From Arthrobacter sp. 9AX (GTDB lineage: Bacteria > Actinomycetota > Actinomycetes > Actinomycetales > Micrococcaceae): a stretch of DNA of 64,000 nucleotides. The position numbers and the translations under genes are program-made. Of the stretch, positions 34,765 to 46,645 are shown piece after piece. The notes beneath the pieces were generated by a model. That model was not told the DNA's origin. It worked only from the letters and a program-made list of their open reading frames with translations, and did not search any database. Position 1 is the stretch's first letter, and each line of letters opens with the position of its first letter. The stretch lies in the NCBI RefSeq assembly GCF_902506095.1, contig NZ_LR733293.1:1607060-1671059 (forward strand), read 5' to 3'.

Positions 34765-36443
34765 GTTCCAAACGGCCGGCAGCGCCGCCACCCCATATCC
34801 CGGGGTTCACCTACATCAGCCCGCTTGGATCCGGCGGGTTCTCCGACGTCTACCTTTACGAACAGGACAGGCCCAAGCGGAAGGTGGCCGTCAAGGTGCT
34901 GCTTTCGGACCTGAAGACCGAAGGCGCCCGCCGCAGGTTCGAGTCCGAGGCCAACCTCATGGCCCAGCTGTCCTCGCACCCCTACATCGTCACCATCTTC
35001 GAGGCGGAAGTCACCGACGCCGGGCATTCCTACCTGGCCATGGAGTACTGCTCCCGGCCCAGCCTGGACGTCCGGTACCGCCGGCAGCGGTTCAGCGTGG
35101 ACGAAGTCCTTGCCGTCGGCATCCAGGTGGCGTCCGCCGTCGAAACGGCCCACCGCGCCGGCATCGCCCACCGCGACATCAAACCCGCCAACATCCTGGT
35201 GACAGACTACAACCGTCCGGCCCTGACGGACTTCGGCATCTCCGGCACCCTGGCCGGCGGCGGCGACGAGGACTCCGGCATGTCCATCCCGTGGTCCCCG
35301 CCGGAACAGTTCACCGACGGCACCGTGGACGGCGTGATGGTGGACGTGTGGGCGCTCGGCGCAACGCTCTACACGCTGCTGGCCGGCAGGTCACCGTTTG
35401 TGATGCCCGGCGCGGACAACTCCCAGCGCGGGCTGATCAGCCGGATCAGCAACATGCCGGTGCCCCGCCTTGGCCGTGCCGATGTCCCGGAATCCCTGGA
35501 GCTGGCCCTGTCCACGGCCATGGCCAAGTCCCCGCAGTCACGGTACTCGTCTGCCCACGCCTTCGCCCTGGCCCTGCAGCGCATCCAGGCTGAGCTCAAC
35601 CTTTCGGTCACGCCCTTCGAAGTACTCGAGGAACCGCACCAGGAGGACAGCCACCCGGACGGCGACGCCGAAGAAACCCGCGTGCGGAGCATCGCGGCCA
35701 TCGACCCGGAGCGGACCGGCAGCGCTCCCACTTTCCCGGCACGCACCCGGCCGCAGGTCCCTGCTGCGGAGGCACCGTCGCCGCGCTTTACCCCGCCTGC
35801 AGCGTCAACACCGCCGGCCACCCCTCCCGCATCTCAGCCCCAGGACTGGGGCCAGTCCACCGTGCTCCGCGGCAACGCCGGCAGCGCGCCGGACACCTTG
35901 GGCCCATCCAGGGGTGCCGGGCCTCCCGACGGCGGCGATGCCGCAGACACCACCATCCACCGGCCGGCGCGCGTGGCCGAACCCATCGAAGACGCCCCGG
36001 CCGGCACGGACCACGGGAAACGCAACCTCTGGTTGGCCATCTCCGGCGGCACTCTGCTGGCCCTCGCCGCGGTGGTGGGCATCGTGGTCGCCAACGCCGC
36101 GCCGGAGACACCAAGGGCGCCGCAGAGCCTGGAAGCCAGCAAACCGCCGGCCGATGCCCTCGACAACGGCACCGTGCCCGACGTCGAAGGCCTCACCGGG
36201 ACCCTGGCTCCCGGCGGCGATGCGTCCTTCACCTGGACCAACCCGCAGCCCAAGCCGGGCGACACCTATAAGTGGCGGGTCTATACGATTGGCGGCGCCG
36301 GGGAATACCAGTCCATCGACCAGCCGCCTGTCCAGGTGAAACCGAACCCGTCAGGGCAAACCTGCGTCCAGGTGATGATCGTCCGCACCGACGGTGCTTT
36401 CTCGCCCATGGAGCAGGCGTCCATTGCCTGCACCGGCCCATGA
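34761..36443 (+). CDS. Transmembrane Ser/Thr protein kinase
   Basis: A 560-residue kinase whose GTG overlaps the FHA gene stop. Catalytic domain about residues 14-280: Gly loop LGSGGFSDVY, Lys45 in VAVKVL, Asp139 in HRDIKPAN, Asp157 in DFGISG. The activation segment is short and ends SIPWSPPEQF in place of the usual GTxxYMAPEQ. A Pro-rich juxtamembrane region, a single membrane helix (about 420-445) and a roughly 110-residue extracytoplasmic domain follow (LTGTLAPGGDASFTWTNPQP and two Cys). No PASTA repeats are present, unlike PknB. It is the counterpart of pkb2 in PFNA clusters and probably phosphorylates FHA-bearing neighbours. Confidence 0.94.
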   Translation: MSSKRPAAPPPHIPGFTYISPLGSGGFSDVYLYEQDRPKRKVAVKVLLSDLKTEGARRRFESEANLMAQLSSHPYIVTIFEAEVTDAGHSYLAMEYCSRPSLDVRYRRQRFSVDEVLAVGIQVASAVETAHRAGIAHRDIKPANILVTDYNRPALTDFGISGTLAGGGDEDSGMSIPWSPPEQFTDGTVDGVMVDVWALGATLYTLLAGRSPFVMPGADNSQRGLISRISNMPVPRLGRADVPESLELALSTAMAKSPQSRYSSAHAFALALQRIQAELNLSVTPFEVLEEPHQEDSHPDGDAEETRVRSIAAIDPERTGSAPTFPARTRPQVPAAEAPSPRFTPPAASTPPATPPASQPQDWGQSTVLRGNAGSAPDTLGPSRGAGPPDGGDAADTTIHRPARVAEPIEDAPAGTDHGKRNLWLAISGGTLLALAAVVGIVVANAAPETPRAPQSLEASKPPADALDNGTVPDVEGLTGTLAPGGDASFTWTNPQPKPGDTYKWRVYTIGGAGEYQSIDQPPVQVKPNPSGQTCVQVMIVRTDGAFSPMEQASIACTGP

Positions 36444-36525
36444 CCGGCAGCGCATCAGGCACAACATTCCAGGCAGCAGCACACGAACGATACGCAGAGT
36501 TATGCCCAACGAGGAGGCACAGAAC

Positions 36526-37230
36526 ATGGGGGATCTAGCAATAGATTTCTGTGGTGAATGGTACGAGCCCTCAGACGAGGACGTCTTCAACATCGGCCGC
36601 GAAGGCGACCTCGAAGTCGACGACAACCCCTACCTCCACCGGCAGTTCCTGCAGGTGGCCCGCTACGACGGGATCTGGTGGCTCAGCAACGTGGGCAGCA
36701 TGCTCTCCGCCACGGTAGCGGACGGATCCGGCGGCATGCAGGCGTGGCTCTCGCCCGGCGCCCGCATCCCGCTGGTGTTCAGCCACACCAACATCATTTT
36801 TACGGCGGGCCCCACTACGTATGAATTCGCGGTGCACCTGAAGACCCCGTCCTTCCGGCAGGAGTCGCGGGAGGAGGACAGCAACGGGGACACCACCATT
36901 GGACCGGTGGTGTTCACCGACTCGCAGAAGGCACTCATCGTGGCGCTCGCCGAGCCGATGCTCAGGCGCGAAGGGACCGGTTTCAGTGCCATCCCGTCCT
37001 CCGCCGCCGCCGCCAAAACGCTGGGCTGGGCGCTTACCCGCTTCAACCGGAAACTGGATAACGTCTGCGACAAACTTGACCGCGTGGGCGTCGTTGGCCT
37101 GCGCGGCGGCGGCGGCAAACTCGCCACCAACCGCCGCGCCCGGCTGGTGGAGCACGCCGTCACCTCGCACCTGGTCACAGCCGATGACCTGTACCTGCTC
37201 GAGAAGATGAGGGGCGTGGACGAAGGATGA
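36526..37230 (+). CDS. FHA-like / winged-helix protein
   Basis: A 234-residue protein. The ATG at 36526 is chosen because GAGGAGG sits eight bases upstream. Residues 15-105 look like a diverged FHA domain: NIGREGDLEVDDNPYLHRQF keeps GR and an RxxH-like site, but the later Asn-Gly is replaced (SNVGS). Residues 130-225 resemble a winged helix (TDSQKALIVALAEPMLRR and LGWALTRFNRKLDNVCDKL). It could link phospho-signalling to DNA or simply pair with another protein. It is followed by the EssC-like gene with an ATGA overlap and preceded by an 82-bp gap with no obvious promoter. Confidence 0.8.
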   Translation: MGDLAIDFCGEWYEPSDEDVFNIGREGDLEVDDNPYLHRQFLQVARYDGIWWLSNVGSMLSATVADGSGGMQAWLSPGARIPLVFSHTNIIFTAGPTTYEFAVHLKTPSFRQESREEDSNGDTTIGPVVFTDSQKALIVALAEPMLRREGTGFSAIPSSAAAAKTLGWALTRFNRKLDNVCDKLDRVGVVGLRGGGGKLATNRRARLVEHAVTSHLVTADDLYLLEKMRGVDEG

Positions 37231-40200
37231 GGATCCGGCTAACGCTCCGCCGCGACCCGGCCGAAGCCAAGGACCTGGCCATTACCGTTGACGGCCTCGC
37301 ATCCGTAGCCGACGTAGCCACGACGCTCTGGGCCGCCGACCCTGCCCGCAAAGGCACGCCCGCCCCGGACAACCTCTCCTTGAAGATCGACGAGGCGTTC
37401 GTGGGGGCCATGCGCGGCAACGTCCTCGCGCGGGAGGACAACCTCCTCGAATCCGGCCTCCGGCCCGGCTCCGTGGTGTCCCTGACCCACGTCAGTGCCC
37501 ATTTCGGTGATCCTGACGCGGGCCGCGGCCCCGCTGCTGCCACCCTCCGCGTGCTCTCAGGGCCCGACGTCGGCCGCGAATTTTCACTGCCTTCCGGCAC
37601 CAGCTACATCGGCCGGGACCGGGACGTGGACATCCGGCTCTCCGATCCGCTGACGTCCAAACGCCACGCCCGCATCAGCGTGGGGGAGGGCGTGGAAATC
37701 GTGGACACCAACTCCGCCAACGGGCTCCTGATGGATGGCCTGCCCGTCACCCGCGCCACACTGAACTCCTCGGACACCGTTACCCTCGGCGATACCACCA
37801 TTACGGTGGTTCCCCTGGGACACAACCGGGCGGCCGCACCCACCTCGCCCCTGGTGGACTTCAACCGCTCACCCCGGGTGGTTCCCCGGTTTGAGGAACC
37901 GAAGCGCGTCCTGCCCGCAGGGCCCAAACGGCCCGAGGACCAGCCCTTCCCCTTCATCATGCTGCTCATCCCGCTGCTGATGGGCGCGGTCATTTTTTCG
38001 ATCAGCAACAACCCGCTCTCGGCGGTGTTTATCCTGATGATGCCGTTGTTCGTGGTGGGCCATTACGTGGACCAGCGGATGCGGACCAAGCGCCAGCAGA
38101 AGGAACAGCTCAAGCATTTCCGGGCCTCCATGGCTGCCTTCCGGGAGGACATCACCGAACTCCAGCACGTGGAGCGTGCCGTCCGGCTGCAGGAGGCACC
38201 CTCCGTCAGCGACACCGTTAACGCCATCTACAAGCTGGGTCCGCTGCTGTGGACCCACCGCCCCGAACACAGCGGCTTCCTGGGCCTGCGCTTCGGCCTG
38301 GGCACGGTGCCGTCGCGTGTCCTCCTGGAGGAACCGGCGAACAACGACACGGAAGTGGAATACGCCCGCGAAATCCAGGACTGCATCAAGCAGTTCCGGG
38401 ACATTGAAGGCGTTCCGGTGGTCTCCCGGTTCCGGTCAGCGGGCTCGCTGGGCATCGCCGGTGCCCGCGGACTGGTGGATGACGTGGCGCGCGGCATGGT
38501 CCTCCAGCTGGCGGGGCTCCACTCGCCGGCCGAAGTGGTCCTCACGGCCATCACGTCCGCCCAGTCCCGGGAACGGTGGAACTGGCTCCAATGGCTGCCC
38601 CACGTCGGCTCCGGGCACAGCCCCCTGTCCGGGGACCACCTGGCCGCCGGTTCTGCCGGCGGTGCCTCCCTGGTGGCCCGCCTCGAAGACCTGGTGGAAG
38701 CCCGGGAGGCCGCCGGCAAGCGGTCCGGTCCGGAACTCCGCCCGGGGCTGGATCCCCGGAAGGAGGAGGTGGACGCCCCGGTGGTGCCGGCGGTTCTGGT
38801 GGTCGTGGAGGACGACGCGCCGGTGGACCGGGGCCGTCTCACCCGGCTCGCCGAACGCGGCCCGGACTCCGGCGTCCACGTGCTTTGGGTAGCCACGGAC
38901 GTCCAGGCCCTTCCCGCTGCCTGCCGTGATTTTATGGTGGTGGACGGGGAGCACGGCACCACCACAGGGCAGGTCCGGCTGGGCCGGCACACCTACCCAG
39001 TCAGCTGCGAAAGCGTAGACGACGAACTCGCTGCCCAGCTGGCAAGGATGCTCACGCCGGTGGTGGACGTGGGCAAACCCGTCACCGACGATTCCGACCT
39101 TCCACGCGCCGTGTCCTATGCCACCCTGATCGGCAAGGACTTCCTGGACAACCCGCAGGCCGTCGCTGAACGCTGGACGGAAAACAACTCCGTGCACAGC
39201 AGCGCCGTGGCCAACCGGAAGGACAACGGCACCCTCCGCGCCCTGGTGGGCTCCAAGGGCATCGAACCGCTGTACCTGGACCTGAAGAACGAAGGCCCGC
39301 ACGCCCTGGTGGGCGGGACCACCGGTGCCGGCAAGTCCGAATTCCTGCAGTCCTGGGTGATGGGCATGGCCGCGGCGTACAGCCCGGACCGGGTCAGCTT
39401 CCTGTTCGTGGACTACAAGGGCGGAGCCGCGTTCGCAGACTGCATCAACCTGCCGCACACGGTAGGGCTGGTGACGGACCTTTCGCCGCACCTGGTCCGG
39501 CGCGCCCTGACCTCGCTCCGCGCCGAACTGCACCACCGGGAGCAGCTGCTGAACCGGAAGAAGGCCAAGGACCTGCTGGCACTCCAGCGCGAGGCCGATC
39601 CCGAGGCGCCGCCCTACCTGATCATCATCGTGGACGAATTCGCGGCGCTCGCCAACGAGGTTCCCGAGTTCGTGGACGGCGTGGTGGACGTCGCTGCCCG
39701 CGGACGCTCCCTGGGCCTGCACCTCATCCTCGCCACCCAGCGCCCGGCCGGCGTGATCAAGGACAGCCTGCGGGCCAACACCAACCTCCGGGTGGCGCTG
39801 CGCATGGCCGACGAAGACGACGCCAGCGACATCCTGGGCGTCCCGGACGCGGCTTACTTCGACCCCTCCATCCCGGGCCGCGGTGCGGCCAAAACCGGGC
39901 CTGGCCGGATCCAAGGCTTCCAGACCGGCTACGCCGGCGGCTGGACCACGGACAAACCCCAGCGGCCGCAGATCGACATTGTGGAAATGGCGTTCGGTTC
40001 CGGCCCCAGCTGGGAAGCTCCGGCGCCGGAAAAGCCCGTGCTGGAGGCGCCGGCCGGCCCCAACGACATCGAGAGGATGACGGCCACCATCGTCCGGGCG
40101 GCCCGCTCGCTCGCGATCCAGCCCCCGCGCAAGCCATGGCTGGACGAACTGGCCAAAACCTACGATTTCTCCAGGCTCCCCAATCCCCGCACCGACGAGC

Positions 40201-41669
40201 AGCTGCTCCTCGGAGTTGCTGACGACCCCGTCCGGCAATCCCAGCCCACCGTGTTCTACCAGCCGGACAAAGACGGCAACATGGCCATCTACGGCACCGG
40301 CGGTTCAGGAAAATCGGCGGCTTTGCGCGGCATTGCGATCGCTGCCGCCGTCACTCCCCGCGGCGGACCGGTCCACGTCTACGGGATCGACTCCGGGTCC
40401 TCGGGGCTGCGGATGCTGGAGGAACTCCCGCACGTGGGCGAAATCATCAATGGCGACGACGTCGAACGGGTGGGGCGCCTGCTGCGCCTGCTGCGGGACA
40501 TCGCCGAGCAGCGGTCCGCCGCGTTCGCCGAGGTGCGTGCCTCCACGATCGTGGAGTACCGCAAGCTCGCGAACCGGCCCCACGAGAAGCGGATCTTTGT
40601 CCTCGTGGACGGCATGTCGGCGTTCCGAGACGCGTACGAACACAGCCGCCTGTCCGGGCTTTGGGACATTTTCCTGCAGCTGGCCACGGACGGCCGCACC
40701 CTCGGCATCCACCTGGTGGTCACCGGGGACCGGCCCAATTCGGTGCCGGCCTCACTGCTCGCCTCCATCCAGCGGCGCCTGGTGCTCCGGCTCTCCTCCG
40801 AGGACGACTACATTTCGCTGGATGTTCCGCGCGACGTGCTCGGTGCCACCTCCCCGCCGGGCCGCGGGCTGCTGGACGGGCTTGAAGTCCAGCTCGCCGT
40901 GCTGGGCGGAAACTCCAACCTGGCCCTGCAGGCCCGCGAGGTGCACAAGCTCAGCGAAGCAATGCTGCGCCAGGGCCTGGAGGCTGCCCCGGGCGTCGAA
41001 AGGCTGCCGGAGCAGGTGGACCTGGATGTCCTGCCCGCCGGCGGCCCCGACCTGCCCGTGGTCGGCGTCGACGACGAAACGCTCCAGCCGGCCGAAATCA
41101 TGGCGCGGGGCCCGCTCCTCCTCGCCGGCCCGCCCGGTGCCGGACGGACCGTGGCGCTGGTGACCCTGGCCTACGCCCTCCGCCGGTCCAACCCCGCCAC
41201 CGAACTCATCTACATCGGGGCCCGGCGGTCCGCCGTCGCCTCGCTGCCCATCTGGAACCGCTCCGTGGTGGGCCCGGACGACGTAGCCGAGGTGGTGGAA
41301 GACCTGGTGGAGCACTCCTCCGGAAACCCTGGCGCGCTTGCCATCTTCATCGAAGGCCTCACCGAGTTCACCGACACCATGGCGGAGTCCGGCGTGGGCC
41401 AGCTGGTCACGGTATCCATCAAGGCGGACCAGTGGGTCATCGGCGAATCCGAAACCTCCACCTGGTCCTCTGCCTGGTCCCTGGCCCAGCCCTTCAAATC
41501 CGGCCGCCGCGGCCTGCTTCTGAACCCCGGCGACATCGAAGGCGACAGCCTGCTGAACACGTCCCTGGGCCGGATCAGCCCGGAATTCATCCCCGGCCGA
41601 GGGTACGTGGTGGGGCGTGGAAAAGCGCGCAAGATCCAGGTGGCACTGCCGCCCGAAAACAGGGACTGA
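37227..41669 (+). CDS. EssC-like FtsK/SpoIIIE ATPase with FHA domain (type VII secretion type)
   Basis: A 1,480-residue protein, about the length of EssC. Order of parts: an N-terminal ubiquitin- or FHA-like domain (1-90), a canonical FHA domain (about 110-195; YIGRDRDVDI, TSKRHARIS, NSANGLL), two close membrane helices (about 240-278), then three FtsK/SpoIIIE ATPase domains. Walker A motifs are TTGAGKSE (Lys703), TGGSGKSA (Lys1029) and PPGAGRTV (Arg1307 where Lys is expected). The first domain has LIIIVDEFAAL as Walker B. EssC/EccC ATPases drive export of WXG100 and related proteins. No WXG100, EccD or mycosin gene is visible here, so it is an orphan or its partners lie elsewhere. Confidence 0.92.
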   Translation: MRIRLTLRRDPAEAKDLAITVDGLASVADVATTLWAADPARKGTPAPDNLSLKIDEAFVGAMRGNVLAREDNLLESGLRPGSVVSLTHVSAHFGDPDAGRGPAAATLRVLSGPDVGREFSLPSGTSYIGRDRDVDIRLSDPLTSKRHARISVGEGVEIVDTNSANGLLMDGLPVTRATLNSSDTVTLGDTTITVVPLGHNRAAAPTSPLVDFNRSPRVVPRFEEPKRVLPAGPKRPEDQPFPFIMLLIPLLMGAVIFSISNNPLSAVFILMMPLFVVGHYVDQRMRTKRQQKEQLKHFRASMAAFREDITELQHVERAVRLQEAPSVSDTVNAIYKLGPLLWTHRPEHSGFLGLRFGLGTVPSRVLLEEPANNDTEVEYAREIQDCIKQFRDIEGVPVVSRFRSAGSLGIAGARGLVDDVARGMVLQLAGLHSPAEVVLTAITSAQSRERWNWLQWLPHVGSGHSPLSGDHLAAGSAGGASLVARLEDLVEAREAAGKRSGPELRPGLDPRKEEVDAPVVPAVLVVVEDDAPVDRGRLTRLAERGPDSGVHVLWVATDVQALPAACRDFMVVDGEHGTTTGQVRLGRHTYPVSCESVDDELAAQLARMLTPVVDVGKPVTDDSDLPRAVSYATLIGKDFLDNPQAVAERWTENNSVHSSAVANRKDNGTLRALVGSKGIEPLYLDLKNEGPHALVGGTTGAGKSEFLQSWVMGMAAAYSPDRVSFLFVDYKGGAAFADCINLPHTVGLVTDLSPHLVRRALTSLRAELHHREQLLNRKKAKDLLALQREADPEAPPYLIIIVDEFAALANEVPEFVDGVVDVAARGRSLGLHLILATQRPAGVIKDSLRANTNLRVALRMADEDDASDILGVPDAAYFDPSIPGRGAAKTGPGRIQGFQTGYAGGWTTDKPQRPQIDIVEMAFGSGPSWEAPAPEKPVLEAPAGPNDIERMTATIVRAARSLAIQPPRKPWLDELAKTYDFSRLPNPRTDEQLLLGVADDPVRQSQPTVFYQPDKDGNMAIYGTGGSGKSAALRGIAIAAAVTPRGGPVHVYGIDSGSSGLRMLEELPHVGEIINGDDVERVGRLLRLLRDIAEQRSAAFAEVRASTIVEYRKLANRPHEKRIFVLVDGMSAFRDAYEHSRLSGLWDIFLQLATDGRTLGIHLVVTGDRPNSVPASLLASIQRRLVLRLSSEDDYISLDVPRDVLGATSPPGRGLLDGLEVQLAVLGGNSNLALQAREVHKLSEAMLRQGLEAAPGVERLPEQVDLDVLPAGGPDLPVVGVDDETLQPAEIMARGPLLLAGPPGAGRTVALVTLAYALRRSNPATELIYIGARRSAVASLPIWNRSVVGPDDVAEVVEDLVEHSSGNPGALAIFIEGLTEFTDTMAESGVGQLVTVSIKADQWVIGESETSTWSSAWSLAQPFKSGRRGLLLNPGDIEGDSLLNTSLGRISPEFIPGRGYVVGRGKARKIQVALPPENRD

Positions 41670-41789
41670 CACGCCCATGGCGGCAGAGCCGCAGGTCCCT
41701 TGGATTTGCGGCCCTGCTGCACGGTGTAGAAGACTACCGAAGGACACCAGACAGCCGCGGTGGGGGACTGCGCGCATCGAAAGGTAGCA

Positions 41790-42404
41790 ATGACCCCGTC
41801 TTCACCGGTTTTCCGCGTTGCATTGACGTCGGCATCAGCAGTGGTCCTGGCCACCACCCTTGGCCTCGTTCCGGGCGGCCCCGCAGCCGCGGATTCCACC
41901 CAACCCACACCCGCTTCCACAACCGCGCCCGAGCAGTGCTTCCTGCTGTTTTGCGGGCCGGCGCCTGCAGGCGACCCGAAACCTGCGGAGCCCACGCACA
42001 CTCAGAAACCCAAGGAACCTCAGAGCCCCCCGGCCCCGCCCGCCGATCCTGTTCCGGCGCCTCCGGAACAGCCCGCACCGTCCGTTGCGCCTCCGGCCGA
42101 AACCGCACCGTCACCGGCCGCCCCGTCCGCTGACCCGGAAGAGTCCGCCAGTCCGTCCCTCGCCGCCGCCACGGGATCCGCCGCCTCCCCGCCGCCCACC
42201 GGCGCCTCCAGCGGACAGGACTGGAACACGCCCGTCACCAAGTCCGCCAAGCCCACCCCGGTCGCAGCCGTCACGGTTGCCGGCGACCCCGGCCCGGACG
42301 GTCCGGCCATCCTGCCCGTCATCGCCGGCGTGCTGTTGCTGGGCACCGCCTGCGCGTCCTTCATTTGGTGGGGCCGGAACCGGTACCGCGTCGGAGCCCA
42401 CTGA
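41790..42404 (+). CDS. Small Pro-rich membrane protein with signal peptide
   Basis: A 204-residue protein. The ATG at 41790 is taken because it opens directly into a signal peptide (VALTSASAVVLATTLGLVPG, cleavage near AAADS) and AAAGG lies upstream. A long Pro/Ala/Ser-rich extracytoplasmic stretch follows, then one membrane helix (ILPVIAGVLLLGTACASF) and a short basic tail. This gives a type I topology. It ends the giant-protein/kinase cluster after a 120-bp gap. The layout is similar to that of EssA in type VII systems, but no sequence motif proves it. Function unknown. Confidence 0.75.
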   Translation: MTPSSPVFRVALTSASAVVLATTLGLVPGGPAAADSTQPTPASTTAPEQCFLLFCGPAPAGDPKPAEPTHTQKPKEPQSPPAPPADPVPAPPEQPAPSVAPPAETAPSPAAPSADPEESASPSLAAATGSAASPPPTGASSGQDWNTPVTKSAKPTPVAAVTVAGDPGPDGPAILPVIAGVLLLGTACASFIWWGRNRYRVGAH

Positions 42405-42462
42405 GTTCCACGGACGCGACGGCTCCGGGCGCGCGACGTCACGGCCGGCTGTGGTGCCTTGA

Positions 42463-45548
<3,086 letters not shown>

Positions 45549-45687
45549 CCCACAGCTTCCCTGACCCACAGCCTCCCTGACGGACCTTCCCCTGGCTATT
45601 GTTTCCACTCGCCTGACCACAATGCGCCTGGCTGATAGTTCAATCACGGAAAGCGTTGTTGCGCGGGCTGGTACTCATCAGTAGCAC

Positions 45688-45699
45688 TACCATTGATGG
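45688..45699 (+). promoter_or_regulatory. Predicted -10 hexamer of the GNAT gene (leaderless)
   Basis: TACCAT at 45688-45693, six bases, then the GTG start at 45700. No ribosome-binding site is present. Confidence 0.45.
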
Positions 45700-46203
45700 G
45701 TGCATCCGCAGATAACCGTCCGTCCCGCCGTCGAGTCCGATTTCGGCGCCATTGCCCGCATCACCAGGGATTCCTACCTGGCCGCCGGGTATTTCGACGA
45801 CGCCGATCACCCCTACATGCGCAAGGTCCAGGATGTGGCCGAGCGGGCAGGCAAGGCCACGATCTGGGTGGCGGAGCGGGCCGGGGACGTGGTGGGTTCG
45901 GTCACTCTTGCCTTGGCCGGCAAGCCGTATGCGGACATTGCACTGGCCGACGAACTGGAATTCCGCATGCTGGTGGTGGACCCGGCTGTGCAGCGCAGCG
46001 GTGCCGGCAAGGCGATGGTGGAGGCCATCATCGCGTATGCCCGGTCCCTGCCAGGCATCAACGGGGTAGCCCTCACCACCGGAGCAACCTGGGAGAGCGC
46101 TCACGGACTCTACCGGAAAACAGGCTTCCGCCGCGTCCCCGAGCGTGACTGGTTCATCCCCGGAACTGACATAAAACTGCTGGTTTACCGGCTGGACCTG
46201 TAG
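45700..46203 (+). CDS. GNAT-family N-acetyltransferase
   Basis: A 167-residue acetyltransferase starting at GTG 45700. It begins with the typical ITVRPAVESDFGAIARIT and has the acetyl-CoA-binding strand and loop MLVVDPAVQRSGAGKAMVEA (about residues 88-107), then ATWESAHGLYRKTGFRRVPE. It transfers an acetyl group to an amine on an unknown small molecule or protein. It is followed 46 bp later by a RidA-family gene in the same direction. Confidence 0.92.
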   Translation: MHPQITVRPAVESDFGAIARITRDSYLAAGYFDDADHPYMRKVQDVAERAGKATIWVAERAGDVVGSVTLALAGKPYADIALADELEFRMLVVDPAVQRSGAGKAMVEAIIAYARSLPGINGVALTTGATWESAHGLYRKTGFRRVPERDWFIPGTDIKLLVYRLDL

Positions 46204-46249
46204 CCGCCCTAAAGTGGTGCCGACTCATTCCAGCTTTGAAAGGCCCACC

Positions 46250-46633
46250 ATGCGCAAAACCTTCGGCACCGGCTCCGTCTGGGAACAGACCCTCGGCTAC
46301 TCCCGCGCGGTCCAGGTGGACAGCACCCTGTACATTTCCGCCACCGCGGCCAGCGGCGAGGACGGCATCGTGGGGAACGATTTCTACACCCAGACCCAGT
46401 TCATCCTGCAGAAGCTCGGCAAGGTCCTCGCGGACGCCGGCTTCAGCTTCGAGGACGTGGTCCAGTCCAAGCTGTACCTGACGGACATCAGCAAGTGGGA
46501 GGACGCCGGCCGCGCCCACGGTGAAGTCTTTGGCGACATCCGGCCCACCCTGTCCCTGGTCCACGTCCTGCCGTTCCTCGACCCGGACATGCTGGTCGAA
46601 ATCGAGCTCGTCGCCCAGAAGAGCGGCAGCTAA
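46250..46633 (+). CDS. RidA-family (YjgF/YER057c/UK114) protein
   Basis: A 127-residue protein; the ATG at 46250 follows GAAAGG. The RidA fold is recognisable from TQTQFILQKLGKVLADAGFS, VVQSKLYLTDISKWE and TLSLVHVLPFLDPDMLVEIE. Canonical RidA enzymes deaminate reactive enamines or imines using a conserved Arg in an RxxV segment. Here that segment reads LVHVLPF, with no Arg, so it may belong to a non-canonical Rid subfamily with another role. A TAAAGT hexamer at 46210-46215 could be its -10. Convergent with the response-regulator gene 12 bp away. Confidence 0.88.
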   Translation: MRKTFGTGSVWEQTLGYSRAVQVDSTLYISATAASGEDGIVGNDFYTQTQFILQKLGKVLADAGFSFEDVVQSKLYLTDISKWEDAGRAHGEVFGDIRPTLSLVHVLPFLDPDMLVEIELVAQKSGS

Positions 46634-46645
46634 CCCGCCAGCAGG

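Noticed and set aside
41790..42404. Naming the small membrane protein EssA
   Set aside because: Only the topology is similar; no sequence motif supports it, so it is left as unknown.
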